A stretch of 64,000 bases of DNA from Chytriomyces cf. hyalinus JEL632 (lineage: Eukaryota; Chytridiomycota; Chytridiomycetes; Chytridiales; Chytriomycetaceae): the NCBI GenBank assembly GCA_025435555.1, contig JAIWWG010000027.1:293212-357211 (forward strand), in the 5' to 3' direction. Positions 22,154 through 33,250 of the stretch are shown piece after piece; within the stretch, counting starts at the first letter, position 1, and every line of letters begins with the position of its first letter. Both the position numbers and the translations under genes were made by a program. Below the pieces are notes generated by a model that made no database searches, had not been told where the DNA came from, and saw only the letters and a list, made by a program, of their open reading frames with translations.

Positions 22154-23300
22154 ATGGATAAAATAGCAGTTCTTGTAAGATCACACCTTCCTGTCTCCGA
22201 ATGGCAATCAACACGACATCGAGCATCCCCGATCCGCATTGCTCTACTTCAGAATGAGTTGGAACTCGAACTGACTCCCAATACAACAACTAGTTCCTGG
22301 CAGCTGGATACGGATCGAGACTGCAACGCGACATCAACAACGACGCAAGTGGCCGCTTTTCCCACTTGAAAGGCGTTGCAAAGGCACTGCTTCCCCTTGA
22401 CGGCGTGCCGCTGATCAGTCATTGGCAACGGTTGCTAACGAGGTTTGTTGAAGGTTGCGTGTTTGTTTCCTTGAATGAATAGTGTCTGTTTCCCCAGCTC
22501 TTCTGCTGCCGATGTGGATTCATTCGTCATTTGCAATCAAGCCAATTACCCGCAGTTCAAGGAGTGGGCATCCTCAAACTCTTTTCCAGTCGAAAACATC
22601 TTCAACGATAGATCAACTGCAAACGAAACGCGACTAGGTAGAGCCATCTTCTTTCCTCAACGCCAATGCATATCTTTCCTGATTCCCATTCCTGAATTTT
22701 TCATATGTGCTAGGTGCCGTCACGGACCTCGCATTGGCCATTCAGAAGTTTGATCTGGCACGTCTTGACGTGAGCTCAGGACGGGCTGTTTACAAGGCTG
22801 TCCTCGTCATTGCCGGAGATACACTGTTCCTTAAAGACTTTAGTTTGGACGCTTTTTTGAAGCTTGCGTTGTCAGCAAAGCCGAGTGGGAAAGAACCGTG
22901 TTTTGTGACGAGTTATTCGGTGGAAACTGAAATGGACACGCTCAAGACCGGGATCATCGAAACAACGGATCAAGATCTGTTTCAGTTCGATTCCATCACA
23001 GTGCCACGTGTCACTGGACTGGTTGAAAAACCGCACCCAACAGAGACACCAAGTCGGTTAGCGTGCCCCTGCTTTTATTTTCTGTCGCATCCGAGTTTGG
23101 GTCTTGTGAAGGCGTTCGTTGATGCTAGTCTGGAACGTGGAGAAGGCCTTGAGAGCAGGGATGCAAGTGGACGTTTTATCTCCGCGCTTGTGAAGCAGCA
23201 CCCAGTGTACGCCGTACCTGTCAGTGGACGACTTGACATTGGGGGGTTGGGCAGCTTCATTTCGGCTGAGGAGTACTTGCAGCAGGCAAAGATGGCGTAA
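22154..23300 (+). CDS. Sugar-phosphate nucleotidyltransferase (NTP_transferase fold)
   Basis: Predicted to make an NDP-sugar or related activated compound; the substrate is not evident. Four exons (22154-22174, 22294-22442, 22498-22637, 22714-23300) sum to 897 nt, 298 residues. The first exon is only 21 nt (MDKIAVL) and has a GTAAGA donor. Splicing restores the signature VLFLAAGYGSRLQRDIN, then GVAKALLPLDGVPLISHW, i.e. the G-x-G-x-R nucleotide loop with the downstream Lys. VLVIAGDTLFLKDF supplies the acidic metal-binding Asp, and VTGLVEKP and GRLDIGGLGSFISAEEYL follow the family pattern. A single domain with no left-handed helix tail is seen. Confidence 0.85.
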
Positions 23301-23411
23301 AGTAAAGCTGTGGTGGGCGTGGATGTTTCCTGACATAATCCATTACCTACCGTGTGGTACAAATGAGACTCGTTGAAGTGTTTATAAATCATCATTTATT
23401 TGGGTCATCCG

Positions 23412-26318
23412 ATGAGCAACTCCAACAACACCAATAGCACCAGCACCAACGCACATCTGGCCCAGATAATGGCCCGGCTTGCTCAGGCCGGAGACATGGA
23501 CGACGAGCCACAGAGCGCGTGCTCAGTTTTTGCGATGCTCGAACGAGCCGGTTCGCAGGCAACGAACTCGGCAATGCCAGCATCGGCACTGCTCGCCTTA
23601 TCACCACGAGAGCGAGAGGGTTCAGCAGGTAACTTGGCCAACGATGAGCCGGTTCATTTTATGCTCAATGAACTTGACCGGAAGCTAAAAACGTGAAATC
23701 GATCCCAGTCACGTTCGCTGCCAACTCTCGTTTTGCACCTGTCACGCCTTCGTCGCAACCTCACGTACCGACCATCGCTAAAAGACCCAATTCCTCTGCT
23801 GTCACGGAGTCTCTCTCAAATCCTCCGTCCCTGCTGCAAGATTCAACTCCACCCCCCGCCGCCGCACATATTCCTGTCTTGGATCCTCCTCTTTCCGGCA
23901 TGAGTCTGGACGAAGGGAAAATCGAAAATATCATGAACGAAATCTTGCATGCCTCAAACACCGCCGCCATCATTGCGGCAGATACCGGAATTCAGCAGCA
24001 ACAGGAACCTCCATCAACCAATACCACCTTCCTCGCGTCGCAAAAAGGAGTCGAAACCTCATCCGCGGCTGTCACATATACCACATCCGAACATGCCAAG
24101 ACGAACGTCAATCAAAGCGTCGGTACCCAACATGCCGACGATTCACCGTCCGTCAACGGCGTCTCGGACTCGGCGGCATTTTCTCCAGCATATCAGTCCA
24201 TGGAAATTGGAAGCGGTCTGGCCTCAATTAACCCTGCGAAGCGTGTCAACGGATACACGAATCCTACTGTTTCAGCAGCACCCGTACGCACGCAAACTTC
24301 ATCGAGTCAGTTGGCGTCGAATGTGCGCAACTTTTCTACCGAATCAGAGAGCGGGTTTGGGTACGTGAGTCCAACGGGGTTTAGTTCGCGCAATGGCAGC
24401 TTTGGGCATGGAGAGTCCTTTTCTAATGGCGGTGCTGGTGGTTGGAGCGGGAATGGGAGCGGGCCTACATATAGCAGTAGTAGCAGCATGAGCGGCAAGA
24501 ATGCTTCAACTAAATATCCGTCCAATTTCGATCCGAATCGAAGAAGAGCTAGTGGAGCGAAAAAGACACACATTCGGCTTGCCAACACGGCGGTTGGGTT
24601 GCGCGAGGTGGCAAAAAAGATTGGTAAGGAAAAGACGTTGTCCAAAACCGCGTCCCATACTGACACGTTGTGTGTTCCAGGAAAACGCACACTGCAGTGG
24701 GAGTCCCCGCCAAAAACAATCATGGTCGTGACCAAGATCCACGACCCTGAGTTGGTCGGCGCCACGAAAGAACTCGCGCTGTGGCTCGTCAATGAATGCC
24801 AAATGACAGTGTAACAAAAAAATTCATCCGAAAAGCTTGTGTCACAAATTCACAACTCAATTTATTTTTTTATCAGACTTGTGGAAGAGCGTCTGCGAGA
24901 GCTGCCCGAGTTTGCTGCGTTCTCTGATCTGGACGAATACAACATCATCACCGAATACGGCGCATCCCCGTTCGTAGCCACATCTGGCCTCACTCGCACC
25001 TCCGTCACTGGAAATGCGCCTTTGAACGGCACCAACGCGACAAGCATATCCAACATTGTCGCAAAACCGCAACACCAATACGTTCCACCCTCTCCATCCG
25101 GCCTTCTGGAACCCAATATTCTTTTCTGGTCTCCAGAAGATTTTCAAAAGCCGCTTGTCAATGATCCCTTGAGCTCCAAAATCGATTTAATCGTGACATT
25201 GGGAGGCGATGGGACAGTTCTCTTCACAGCGGGACTCTTTAGCAACGTCAAAGTACCCCCCATTGTCCCTTTCGACTTGGGAAGCCTCGGGTTCCTGGCG
25301 GTATTCGAATTCGAAAAGGCAAAAGACACGCTGCGGCGTATCTTGGGTGTCCCAGAGCGAGAAGGAGCTCCTGCTGGAACTAGTAGCTTGGAAGCGCTAA
25401 TGGAAGCAATGAGAAAGGCTTCACCCGAGGAACGAACCGTAATTGAGAATCAGTTGAAGGAAATGGGATTACAGACTATCCCTCATGATCCGACAGGCGT
25501 ATCAAGCAGTACCAACAGCAGCGTCTTCTCAGATCCAATCAATGCACCTGTACCAGTTCCTCCTGGTGGCGGGAAACTCGTTGCGGCTGCTAAACCACGG
25601 GAGGACAAACTGGGTTTCAATGTGAATATGCGGCTTCGTCTTGCTTGCACGATTTATAAAATTCATCCTGAGACGGGTTCGCTGCTGCCATTACCTGTAA
25701 TGTATCACGTGCTGAATGAGCTTGTGGTTGATCGCGGTCCCAGCGCAAACATGAGCCAGTTGGAGTTGTTTGTGGATGGTGCGTATTTAACGACGAGTAT
25801 GGCAGATGGACTTGTGATTGCTACGCCAACTGGAAGTACGGCGTATTCTGTAAGTATTTTTCGAGTTCTTCTAATTTTGGACCTTCATTAACACATTTAA
25901 ATCACGAAAAAAAAAAGCTATCTGCGGGTGGATCTATTGTACATCCTCTTGTCCCGGCGCTTCTTGTAACACCCATCTGCCCACATACACTTTCATTTCG
26001 GCCGATGCTTTTACCAGAGTCGATCGAACTCAAAGTACAAGTTCCCCCCGACGCGCGTGGAGCAGCGTGGGTCAGTTTCGATGGAAAGTCACGCATTGAA
26101 CTGACGCCCGGTGAAGAGGTACGCGTGGAAGTGAGTCGGTTTGGCGTTCCTACCGTTTGTCAGCGAGATCAGGTATAAAAAAAGAATCCCTAATTGATGC
26201 TGGGGCACGTTGTACTGACACTGTTCTTTGTTATTTGACATAGTCAAAGGATTGGATCGAGTCCCTTCGGAGGTGCTTGCACTGGAATGTTCGCACAAAA
26301 CAGAAGGAGTTCAAGTGA
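23412..26318 (+). CDS. NAD(+)/NADH kinase
   Basis: Phosphorylates NAD(H) to NADP(H). Six exons (23412-23628, 23709-24623, 24681-24810, 24877-25849, 25918-26172, 26244-26318) sum to 2565 nt, 854 residues, long for the family because of a Ser/Thr/Asn-rich N-terminal third. The kinase core begins LQWESPPKTIMVVTKIHDPE. VTLGGDGTVLFTAGLF holds the GGDGT ATP-site motif, followed by PFDLGSLGFLAVFEF, and LVIATPTGSTAYS is the NAD-binding loop. SAGGSIVHPLVPALLVTPIC and WVSFDGKSRIEL complete the fold. An insert of roughly 75 residues (from about REGAPAGTSSLEAL to PPGGGKLVAAAKP) interrupts the core between LGFLAVF and the FNVNMRLRL strand. Exon 1 skips a short apparent stop through an 80-bp intron with GTAACT/CCCAG ends. 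Confidence 0.93.
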
Positions 26319-26487
26319 CGGACAATAACATCTCTGAGAAAAGAGATCAGAAAGAAATAAAAGTGATAATACTAAACTCAGTGTGAGAAAGAAAGAAAGA
26401 CAACTGGATCATAGCAATATCTCCATTTTGTAAAGATGTAAACACAACTTGTATTTCACCAGCTATCAACACAACTTGCTGCCATTT

Positions 26488-28831
26488 TTAAAAGTCCCGC
26501 TCAATGACAGACTCAATGAAACCTTCAAGAGTAAGTTCATACTCCTTGAGCTCCGCAACTTCACTGCCTGCCTTCAAAAAGGTGTTGCCCTGGACAAGAA
26601 GCATACGCGGCTTCTTGTTGGCAATCACCAACTCACGGTACCGAATCCATTCATCGGGAACGCTTGTAAGTTCCTTGTAGAACGGAAGCCCGTGTTCAGT
26701 GTCAGCAGTTGACTTGTAGACCTGCAACTTCAAAAGCAACTCATTGACAGCTGGAACACCGTGGCTTTCAATCTTGCTTCGGTCCACTCGCACAATCAAT
26801 GAATCGCTTCCATCTTCTTGCTTGATCTCTTCAATCACAACCAAACCACTGGCCATCAACGTTCGCAGAATACCGTATCGCGCCTGGCTGTGAGCTTGAC
26901 CCCATCGCTTGTTTACTGGATCGTACACTTCCAAACTTGCAAGACCAGCACGTGCCATGATCAAATAGTTTGTGTAAACTGCATCGCTTGCATCCTGCTC
27001 GTCAGTGATGTGGAAAATGTCCAACACTTCCTTGTCCACGCACAGGGCCATACCAACACATTCAGCTCTGCATTCTTCGTAGGTGCTGGCTGTCGCTCCG
27101 AATTGAGAACCCCAAGTTTGCCCAGCCTTGTACCAGGAAGTGACGGGGTTGCCTGTCAATGGGTTGATGGGAGGGTTGGTGGCATCAAAGTTAAACTTTC
27201 CAGGGGCTTCCTCTGTCAAAAGTTTGCCGCTTCCATGACCAAGCAGTTCGTGGAGTCCGACTTGGACCTCAAAAGCACGCGAGCGCCATTTTTCAAAAGT
27301 AGCAATATCCTCGTCGGCAATAAACGTAACCTTCACTCCTGGAGTCTTGGCGTTTGTAATGTTCGCCAAGGAAACATTTTTAAATCCAAGGGTCATACGG
27401 ATATCATCGTAGTTGGGAATATTGATTCCAGCTGGTGGGCCACCAGCAGTGGCAAAAGTAACCACCTCAAGAGAGGTGAAATCAGGCTTGTTGAAAACGT
27501 CTTTCTCGTAGCAAGACTCCCATGGCAGTCGCTGGATAAAGTCGGCGGCTCCATCCACAAGTTTGCCAAATTTAGCAGTTTGCTCTTTGTTCACAACAGC
27601 GACGAAACCCTCCCACTCGGCTCTAACTCCAGCGGGGTCTCTGTATGTCTAGGATACATGGTCAGCTGATGTGCAAGAGCCAACGAACCACAAATGAAAG
27701 GTACCTCAACAAAACCGACATTGCATTCCACGACTGGTCCGACATCTTTAATCCACAATTTTTGCGATTCTTTGTGTGCTTCCATGTCTCCCGTCTCAAA
27801 GTTCTCCGCGTACTTTTCAACCATTGCCCCTTGTGTTTCATCGGCAGCATATTCAGCAGCAAACTTCATGCTCATGGCCGCCTTAAACATCTGAGCTTGA
27901 AAATCTCCGTATTCAACAGTGACTGTGATTTTGCCGTCAGTTGACTTGAGGGGTTTTGGATCAGCGACAGCTGCACTGGCGACTTTCAAAGTGAACGCGT
28001 CCTCGGCGGTCTTGAAAAGACGCGTGTTGAGCGGCGACACGTTGTTCTCAGCCAAAATGATCTGAACAGCCTCCACTTCCGCCTTGATAATGTCCGTGGA
28101 GTAATAACCAGTCACGTGGCCGTCGGCTGGGAAACCGATGTGGAGCTGATTTATTTCAAGTTATCAAACGTGTTAGTTTTTTGATCGAATGAATATGAAT
28201 CAACGAACCGAGTTGGAAGGTTCGAGGGCAAAAATGTGGCCCTTGAGCGTTTCGTACGCGGCAATCGCGGATGCAGATCCAGATGCCAACACCGCCTGAG
28301 TGAATTCGGCTTCGGACACATTCGGGACGAACTTGGTGTCTCCGAATGACTTGAAGTTGGACAAGTCTGGGGAGTAGGAAGGAAGACCCACGATCAGATT
28401 TCGGAACATATCGGATACAGTGTCTACTTACAGTACAAAACCTGCGAGTTGTACTCGATGAAAGCCTTCCATGATTCCTCCGACAGGCCAGACGCAGTCT
28501 TGTACGCGGAAACATCGCGGATCGTTTTCGGGTCCTCTGCAGACTTAAACAGGTCTGGCAATCAAAACAAAGGGGTGAGCCACGATAAGAAACGACCACA
28601 TTAACTTGAAGCAATCAAAGAGGTGCATATACCGAGAGCCATTTGAAACAGGACTGGTGCCTCATGCGAAGTGGTGGCCGAGACAACTCTTGCGCCAGCC
28701 CAAGAAGCGCGGCCAATGAAGTGCGCGTAGTTTTTCTGCTGATCAGAGAGGCTGTCGAAGTGCTCCTTCGCTTCCAGTCTGGCGATGGGAACGTCGGTGT
28801 CGCAGCGGTACAAGGCGTGTGAGGTGCTCAT
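26488..28831 (-). CDS. Dipeptidyl peptidase III (zinc metallopeptidase M49)
   Basis: Cytosolic enzyme that removes dipeptides from peptide N-termini. The M49 zinc site is intact: HELLGHGSGKLL (HExxxGH) near 27240 and EECRAECVG near 27070, which supplies the third ligand and Glu pair. Exon 1 starts at 28831 (MSTSHALYRC); four introns lie at about 28620, 28425, 28150 and 27645. Upstream family segments include HFIGRASWAGARVV and FPADGHVTGYYSTDI, then VECNVGFVETYRDP across the last intron. GLHELLGH is followed by WYKAGQTWGSQFG, a typical DPP III order. Full length for the family. Confidence 0.95.
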
Positions 28832-29197
28832 TTAAATTTTGGGGACACGTTTTGATCCACTCTGTGCCGTTTAAATAGGGCCAACTGAATTTTTTTTCTC
28901 CCCAAATCTGACGGTTGATTGGACTCAGGACGTCAGTTACATCAATGTAGAAACCTTTCGGAATATATGCGGGGGTCTGGTTGGAAGGCCAATTCGATTG
29001 CACGCGTTTCCAGCTTCGGAAGTGCTGTTCTTTCAAGTGTTTTGTTGGGTACAACTTACTCATCTTGGCGTCTATTGCGCGCATGCTATTCTCTTACTAT
29101 TTATTTTTGTATCAAAGACTCCATCAGAGAAACAGACGAGCACAGGAAAAAGCGGAATAAAAAACAGCTTGAAAAAACCAAGAACCCACTTCACTTT
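28832..29197. other. Spacer between CBS-PB1 gene end and DPP III start
   Basis: 366 bp. It must contain the DPP III promoter and the CBS-PB1 3' UTR. A 113-codon minus-strand open frame overlaps the DPP III N-terminus in another frame and looks like chance. Confidence 0.4.
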
Positions 29198-31493
29198 CTA
29201 CCGATTGTACAAGCGCGAGATAATAAAAGCGGCCGCAACAAAGATACCCGCACTCACTGCCACATTCAACAGTAAAGGAACTTCTCCGCCAAAATCACCT
29301 CCACTCTTCCGTTCGACTGTCTTTCGGTCATCAGTTTCGTCAGCCTCGTCAGCCTCGTCAGTGGAGGAAACAGCAGCTCCCACGCTGCCACTATTCCCGA
29401 ATGCAGCTCGCATATTCAGTTTTTCGCCTAACCGCCTCGCCATACTCACAGCTTCATCCAAGTCTGCATCACTGCTGAGCAACACCCAGTCGCCATCATC
29501 ATCCTCATAGCTCAGTCTCAATTCGTTCAGACTGCTGGCATCAAACCCAATGTCCGATGGAACACGCGCCACAGCAGTTGCTTTAACTTCTGCAAGAGTT
29601 GTGGTTCCAATCACGATAGAGAAACGCACAACTTTCCCCATGTTGGTGCTGGATCGCCTTGACTTTCCATCCGACATTTCTTCCTCAGAGTCCACATACA
29701 CAAGCTTCACCCCCATTCGTGTCAGATCTTCTGCATACGCAGAGGTACTCGCCATACTCAGTGGTGCGGGATGCATCATTGCAAATTCTCTCGCTTTCGC
29801 CTCACCGCTAGCTGGTCCACCATTCTCAAATGCTGGAGGTGACTGCATTTGCTGAGACAGCCTTAATCCTCCTGCACCCCTTTGTGGCCCTCCAACGCTC
29901 CCACCACCACCGGCGCTCAAAACGCTAGTCCGTGCGCTGCGCGCCCCCGCCCCAGAACCACCATGAGCAAAAGCCGGGGGATTGTATCGTCCACTAGCCG
30001 ACATAGAATCCGCATGTCCACCTCCATTCTCACTAAAGATTTCGCTGCCAGCATTCGACTCGGAGTCACCAGCGGCACTCCAAGTGCTGTTCCAAAACGA
30101 GTTCCAAACGGGTCCACTCGCTTCCGTGACTGTAAAGGTTGTCAGAGTTTGCGGTTTCAGGGGAGTAGGATCTTTGTTGAGCTGTTTTGATTTGTGACGA
30201 TAGAATTTTTAAGGGGGCTGGACCGTGAGAAAGGGTCTCCCGTATAGCAGCTGTGTTAAAAATAGCCGTACCATGTAATTCAACATTGAGATCGTCAGAG
30301 TCAAAACATCAATGAGGCCAATCGGAGTGGTGCCGTCGACCACAGGCAGATGCAAGTAGTGACCAGCTGATCAAAACGTTAAATCACGCTTAGAAATCAG
30401 AACAAGAAGCCACAACGGATGAGAAACATGTTTCAGACTATTACCATGAAGTGTTTTCAGCGCATCCAGGATATTGGTGGAAGGGAATGCTGATTTGGGG
30501 TTCGGGGTCTGCAATAGATAGAAGAGCGTCAGCGCACTGTCACACATCGTGAAGATATCATCAAGCAGTTTCGATCGCAGGTATTATAGTTGATAAAGCG
30601 AGGTCTCAATGATACGACAGCGATTATCATGGAACAAATTGACAGGACTCGAGAGGAGGATTGGTGGAAAGTAACAGCGAACACACCATAACGGCCGATA
30701 CAGGGGTAACCGCCGGGTCCAGTCCTGCTGCCACAACTCTCGCGACCAAGTCCTTCGTTGTCAGAATACCCGCAAGGCTCCCATCACCCGCACCCGATGC
30801 AACCAAAACACCAGTTTCATGGCCCTCCTTCATCAATAGGGCAGCTTCCGCCACAGGAGAGTTGAACAGCACAAGCGGCACAACGCCTTTAGCCATGAGG
30901 ACTGACCGAAGATCGGGACAAGGGGTATGCGCAACCAGCTCATGAGCCTTCCGCTCGAGATCAGGCAGCTTGTCAAACACGCACTTTGTAATATCCAGAA
31001 TCCCGACAATGTTGGACGCCTCGTCAGCGTCCGAGTCCGAGTCATCGTTGTCATTGTCCGCGTCGGCACCCAACACGGGTAAGTGACGGAACCCGCGCGA
31101 AACCATCAATCCAAGAGCATCGTTACGTGGGCCTGTTTCCAGCACGGCAATCGGGTCCCGAGTCATCACATCACGCACAAGTGTCTTGCGTGGATCCAGT
31201 CCAAGGGCTACGACTCGGAAAGCAACGTCCTTGTCCTGAAATATGTTCAGTACAAACAATGCGAGCGCAGCTGTGAGCATTTTTTGGCATGTATCGAGGG
31301 GTCCAGGATCGTGTCAGCTCACCGTGAGAATCCCGCTGAGTTGTCCATCTGCATTCACGGCAAGCACACAGTCCTGGCGCTTGGACGCCATGAGCTGACA
31401 TGCCTGAAACACGCGGGCTGTCTCGATGACGGTGATCCCAAGCCCGGGTTTGAGGCTGGCCACCGTGCCGCGACTCCTTCCCTTGGCATGCAT
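29198..31493 (-). CDS. CBS-PB1 protein with C-terminal membrane anchor
   Basis: Two CBS-pair (Bateman) modules sense adenine nucleotides in other proteins; PB1 domains mediate pairing. Exons were joined at GILT/DKDVAFRV, VSAVM/TPNPKSAFPS, LKTLH/AGHYLHLP and LNYM/VTEASGPV. CBS segments: VFQACQLMASKRQDCVLAV, LVRDVMTRDPIAVLETG, VAEAALLMKEGHETGVLV and HYLHLPVVDGTTPIGLIDV. A Gly/Ala/Ser linker leads to PB1: VVRFSIVIGTTTLAEVKA, then LRLSYEDDDGDWVLLSSD (acidic OPCA-type motif) and LDEAVSMARRLGEKLNM. The end VPLLLNVAVSAGIFVAAAF is a tail-anchor-like helix before ISRLYNR. An Asp-rich insertion interrupts the second CBS repeat. The layout matches fungal/plant CBSCBSPB proteins. Confidence 0.9.
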
Positions 31494-31766
31494 TCTCGAC
31501 TTTCGTAAATATTTATGACAGAAGATAACGTCTCCTTTCTTTTCCTTTTCAACTTTGATCCGATCTCCCAACTCTTCACTCCGATGGCCAGAACATTTAA
31601 ATGAAGCAGAAGCACTCAAAACTATAAGAAACTGCAATACATTTTGTATTCCTGAAAACCATTGGCAACCTTGCCATCCATCACACACCATACCCCCAAA
31701 TTTCGCTTAAAGACGAATAAAAATATTACTTTTCCCCCTCATCTTTCAGCTCAACTTTCTCAACGT

Positions 31767-33145
31767 TTAGACAGAGTCGAGGATAGCTGGCTCCTTGAAG
31801 TCCTTGGCTCCTGGAACACTCTTTCCCATGTCACTTGCAGACTCTCCGTGCAGCTCCAAAAGCTTGACAAGGTCAAATTTGGGTGCCTTCAGGATCTTAA
31901 CCTTGCGAACAAACACGTTCTGAAGGGGGTAGATTCCCTGGGTAGCCTTCTCGATAGCTTTTCCAATAACTTCGGGCATGAGCTTCTGCACGAGCTCCTT
32001 CAAGTCGCAAGCAGCAACTTCACGCTGCATAATTTCGAACATCTTTTTGCGGATTTGACGGATCTGGGCGTGGGTGGCATAGGTAGTCTTGCGGACTTGG
32101 TTAGGTCTGCGCTTGGTGAAGGCAATGGTGAACAGACGGACGAGGTATCCATCGGTGGTCTTAACATCGATGTGGGCTTCGATGAGGGATTGCCATTTCT
32201 TAACAAGGGAGCGGAGCTTGTCAGAGGTGAAGTCCATGCCGTAGAAGTTGGTCAGGCAGTTCTTTCCCTGGATTTCCTGGATTTGGAGCTTCACTTTTCT
32301 GAAACCGTCCTCCTGGTTATTGTTCAAGTCAGCCAAGTTGACTTCAAGAACACGGTTCTTCAAGTAGTCGTTGGCGTTTCCTGTAATCCTCGATCGTCAG
32401 TTCATTCTTTCATCTGAAGCCGATCACGGGTACTCACTAAGACCCTGGGTGCGGTTGACAAGAGTCTTTCCGACGGTGCGGACATCGAAGAAGGATGGAG
32501 CCTTGACGTCGTACCAGTCCTTACGGGTGAATGGGTCGACACTGAGAGAGAAAAGGACGACTTCAGTATCTCGAACTTTCGAATCGACCGCACCAAGAGT
32601 CCAGCTTAGCGTCTCCACCCCCAGTCATGAATATGGTTTCGAGTTCGTATTCCAGTGTTGACGTATTCGATCATAGGCTGTGGTGCATGTTGTTCGTGCA
32701 ATGTCAAATTTTTGATGCATGCCGTCCTTCAGCCTCCCCATCCACCCCATCACCATCGCAGCATCCACGACAACATTCACGAATCGGGTGTATAGTACTT
32801 ACACCTTCTTCTTGAGGCCCTTCTTGCCTTTAGATAGTCTCCTGCGATGGCGGACAAAGGTGAAGGAGAGCGTTAAGACACAACACAAAAACACAGCATG
32901 AAGCACGATCAGCCGCGCTAGAGGCACTTACTTGTTCTTTCCGACAGCCCTATTCGCAGAAGCAGACGTATGATTGTGAGTTGGTTCGGTTGGCAGCAGG
33001 CGGAAGAGGCCGATATGATCAGAAGAGAAGAGCAAGTTAGAGTCAAGAGACAGGAGCAGAGACTATTAGACGGGGCAATCGCAGCCAATCGCAGTGCATT
33101 CGTTGCAAGCTGCGAAGTGCAGGACAGATGGTCGCCTACTCACAT
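31767..33145 (-). CDS. RPS1: 40S ribosomal protein eS1 (RPS3A/Rps1), split start codon
   Basis: Small-subunit ribosomal protein. Exons: 33145-33144, 32949-32932, 32841-32803, 32541-32438 and 32380-31767, totalling 777 nt (258 residues). The start codon is interrupted: exon 1 gives AT before a GTGAGT donor (33143) and exon 2 supplies G, yielding [19 protein letters not shown]. Then follow [46 protein letters not shown] and the [19 protein letters not shown] signature. Four introns cluster in the first 60 codons, typical of ribosomal protein genes. The remainder of exon 1 is 5' UTR. Confidence 0.95.
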
Positions 33146-33250
33146 TTTTATGCAAAAGAATACCGACCCAAAAAAGCTGAAATGTGAGTTTCGCTCACGT
33201 ATAATTTAACAGGCTATAAAAAAGACCTTCAACAACCTTTTTTTTAGTGG

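Noticed and set aside
23629-23708. Frameshift between two NAD kinase frames
   Set aside because: An 80-bp intron with GTAACT/CCCAG ends joins the frames in phase.
26818-27669. Plus-strand open frame of 283 codons
   Set aside because: Antisense of the dipeptidyl peptidase III catalytic exon containing HELLGH.
28743-29084. 113-codon minus-strand ORF upstream of DPP III
   Set aside because: Overlaps the DPP III N-terminus in another frame and shows no domain or splice logic.
31662-32417. Long plus-strand open frame (251 codons)
   Set aside because: Exact antisense of eS1; codon bias of the ribosomal protein gene keeps the opposite strand open.
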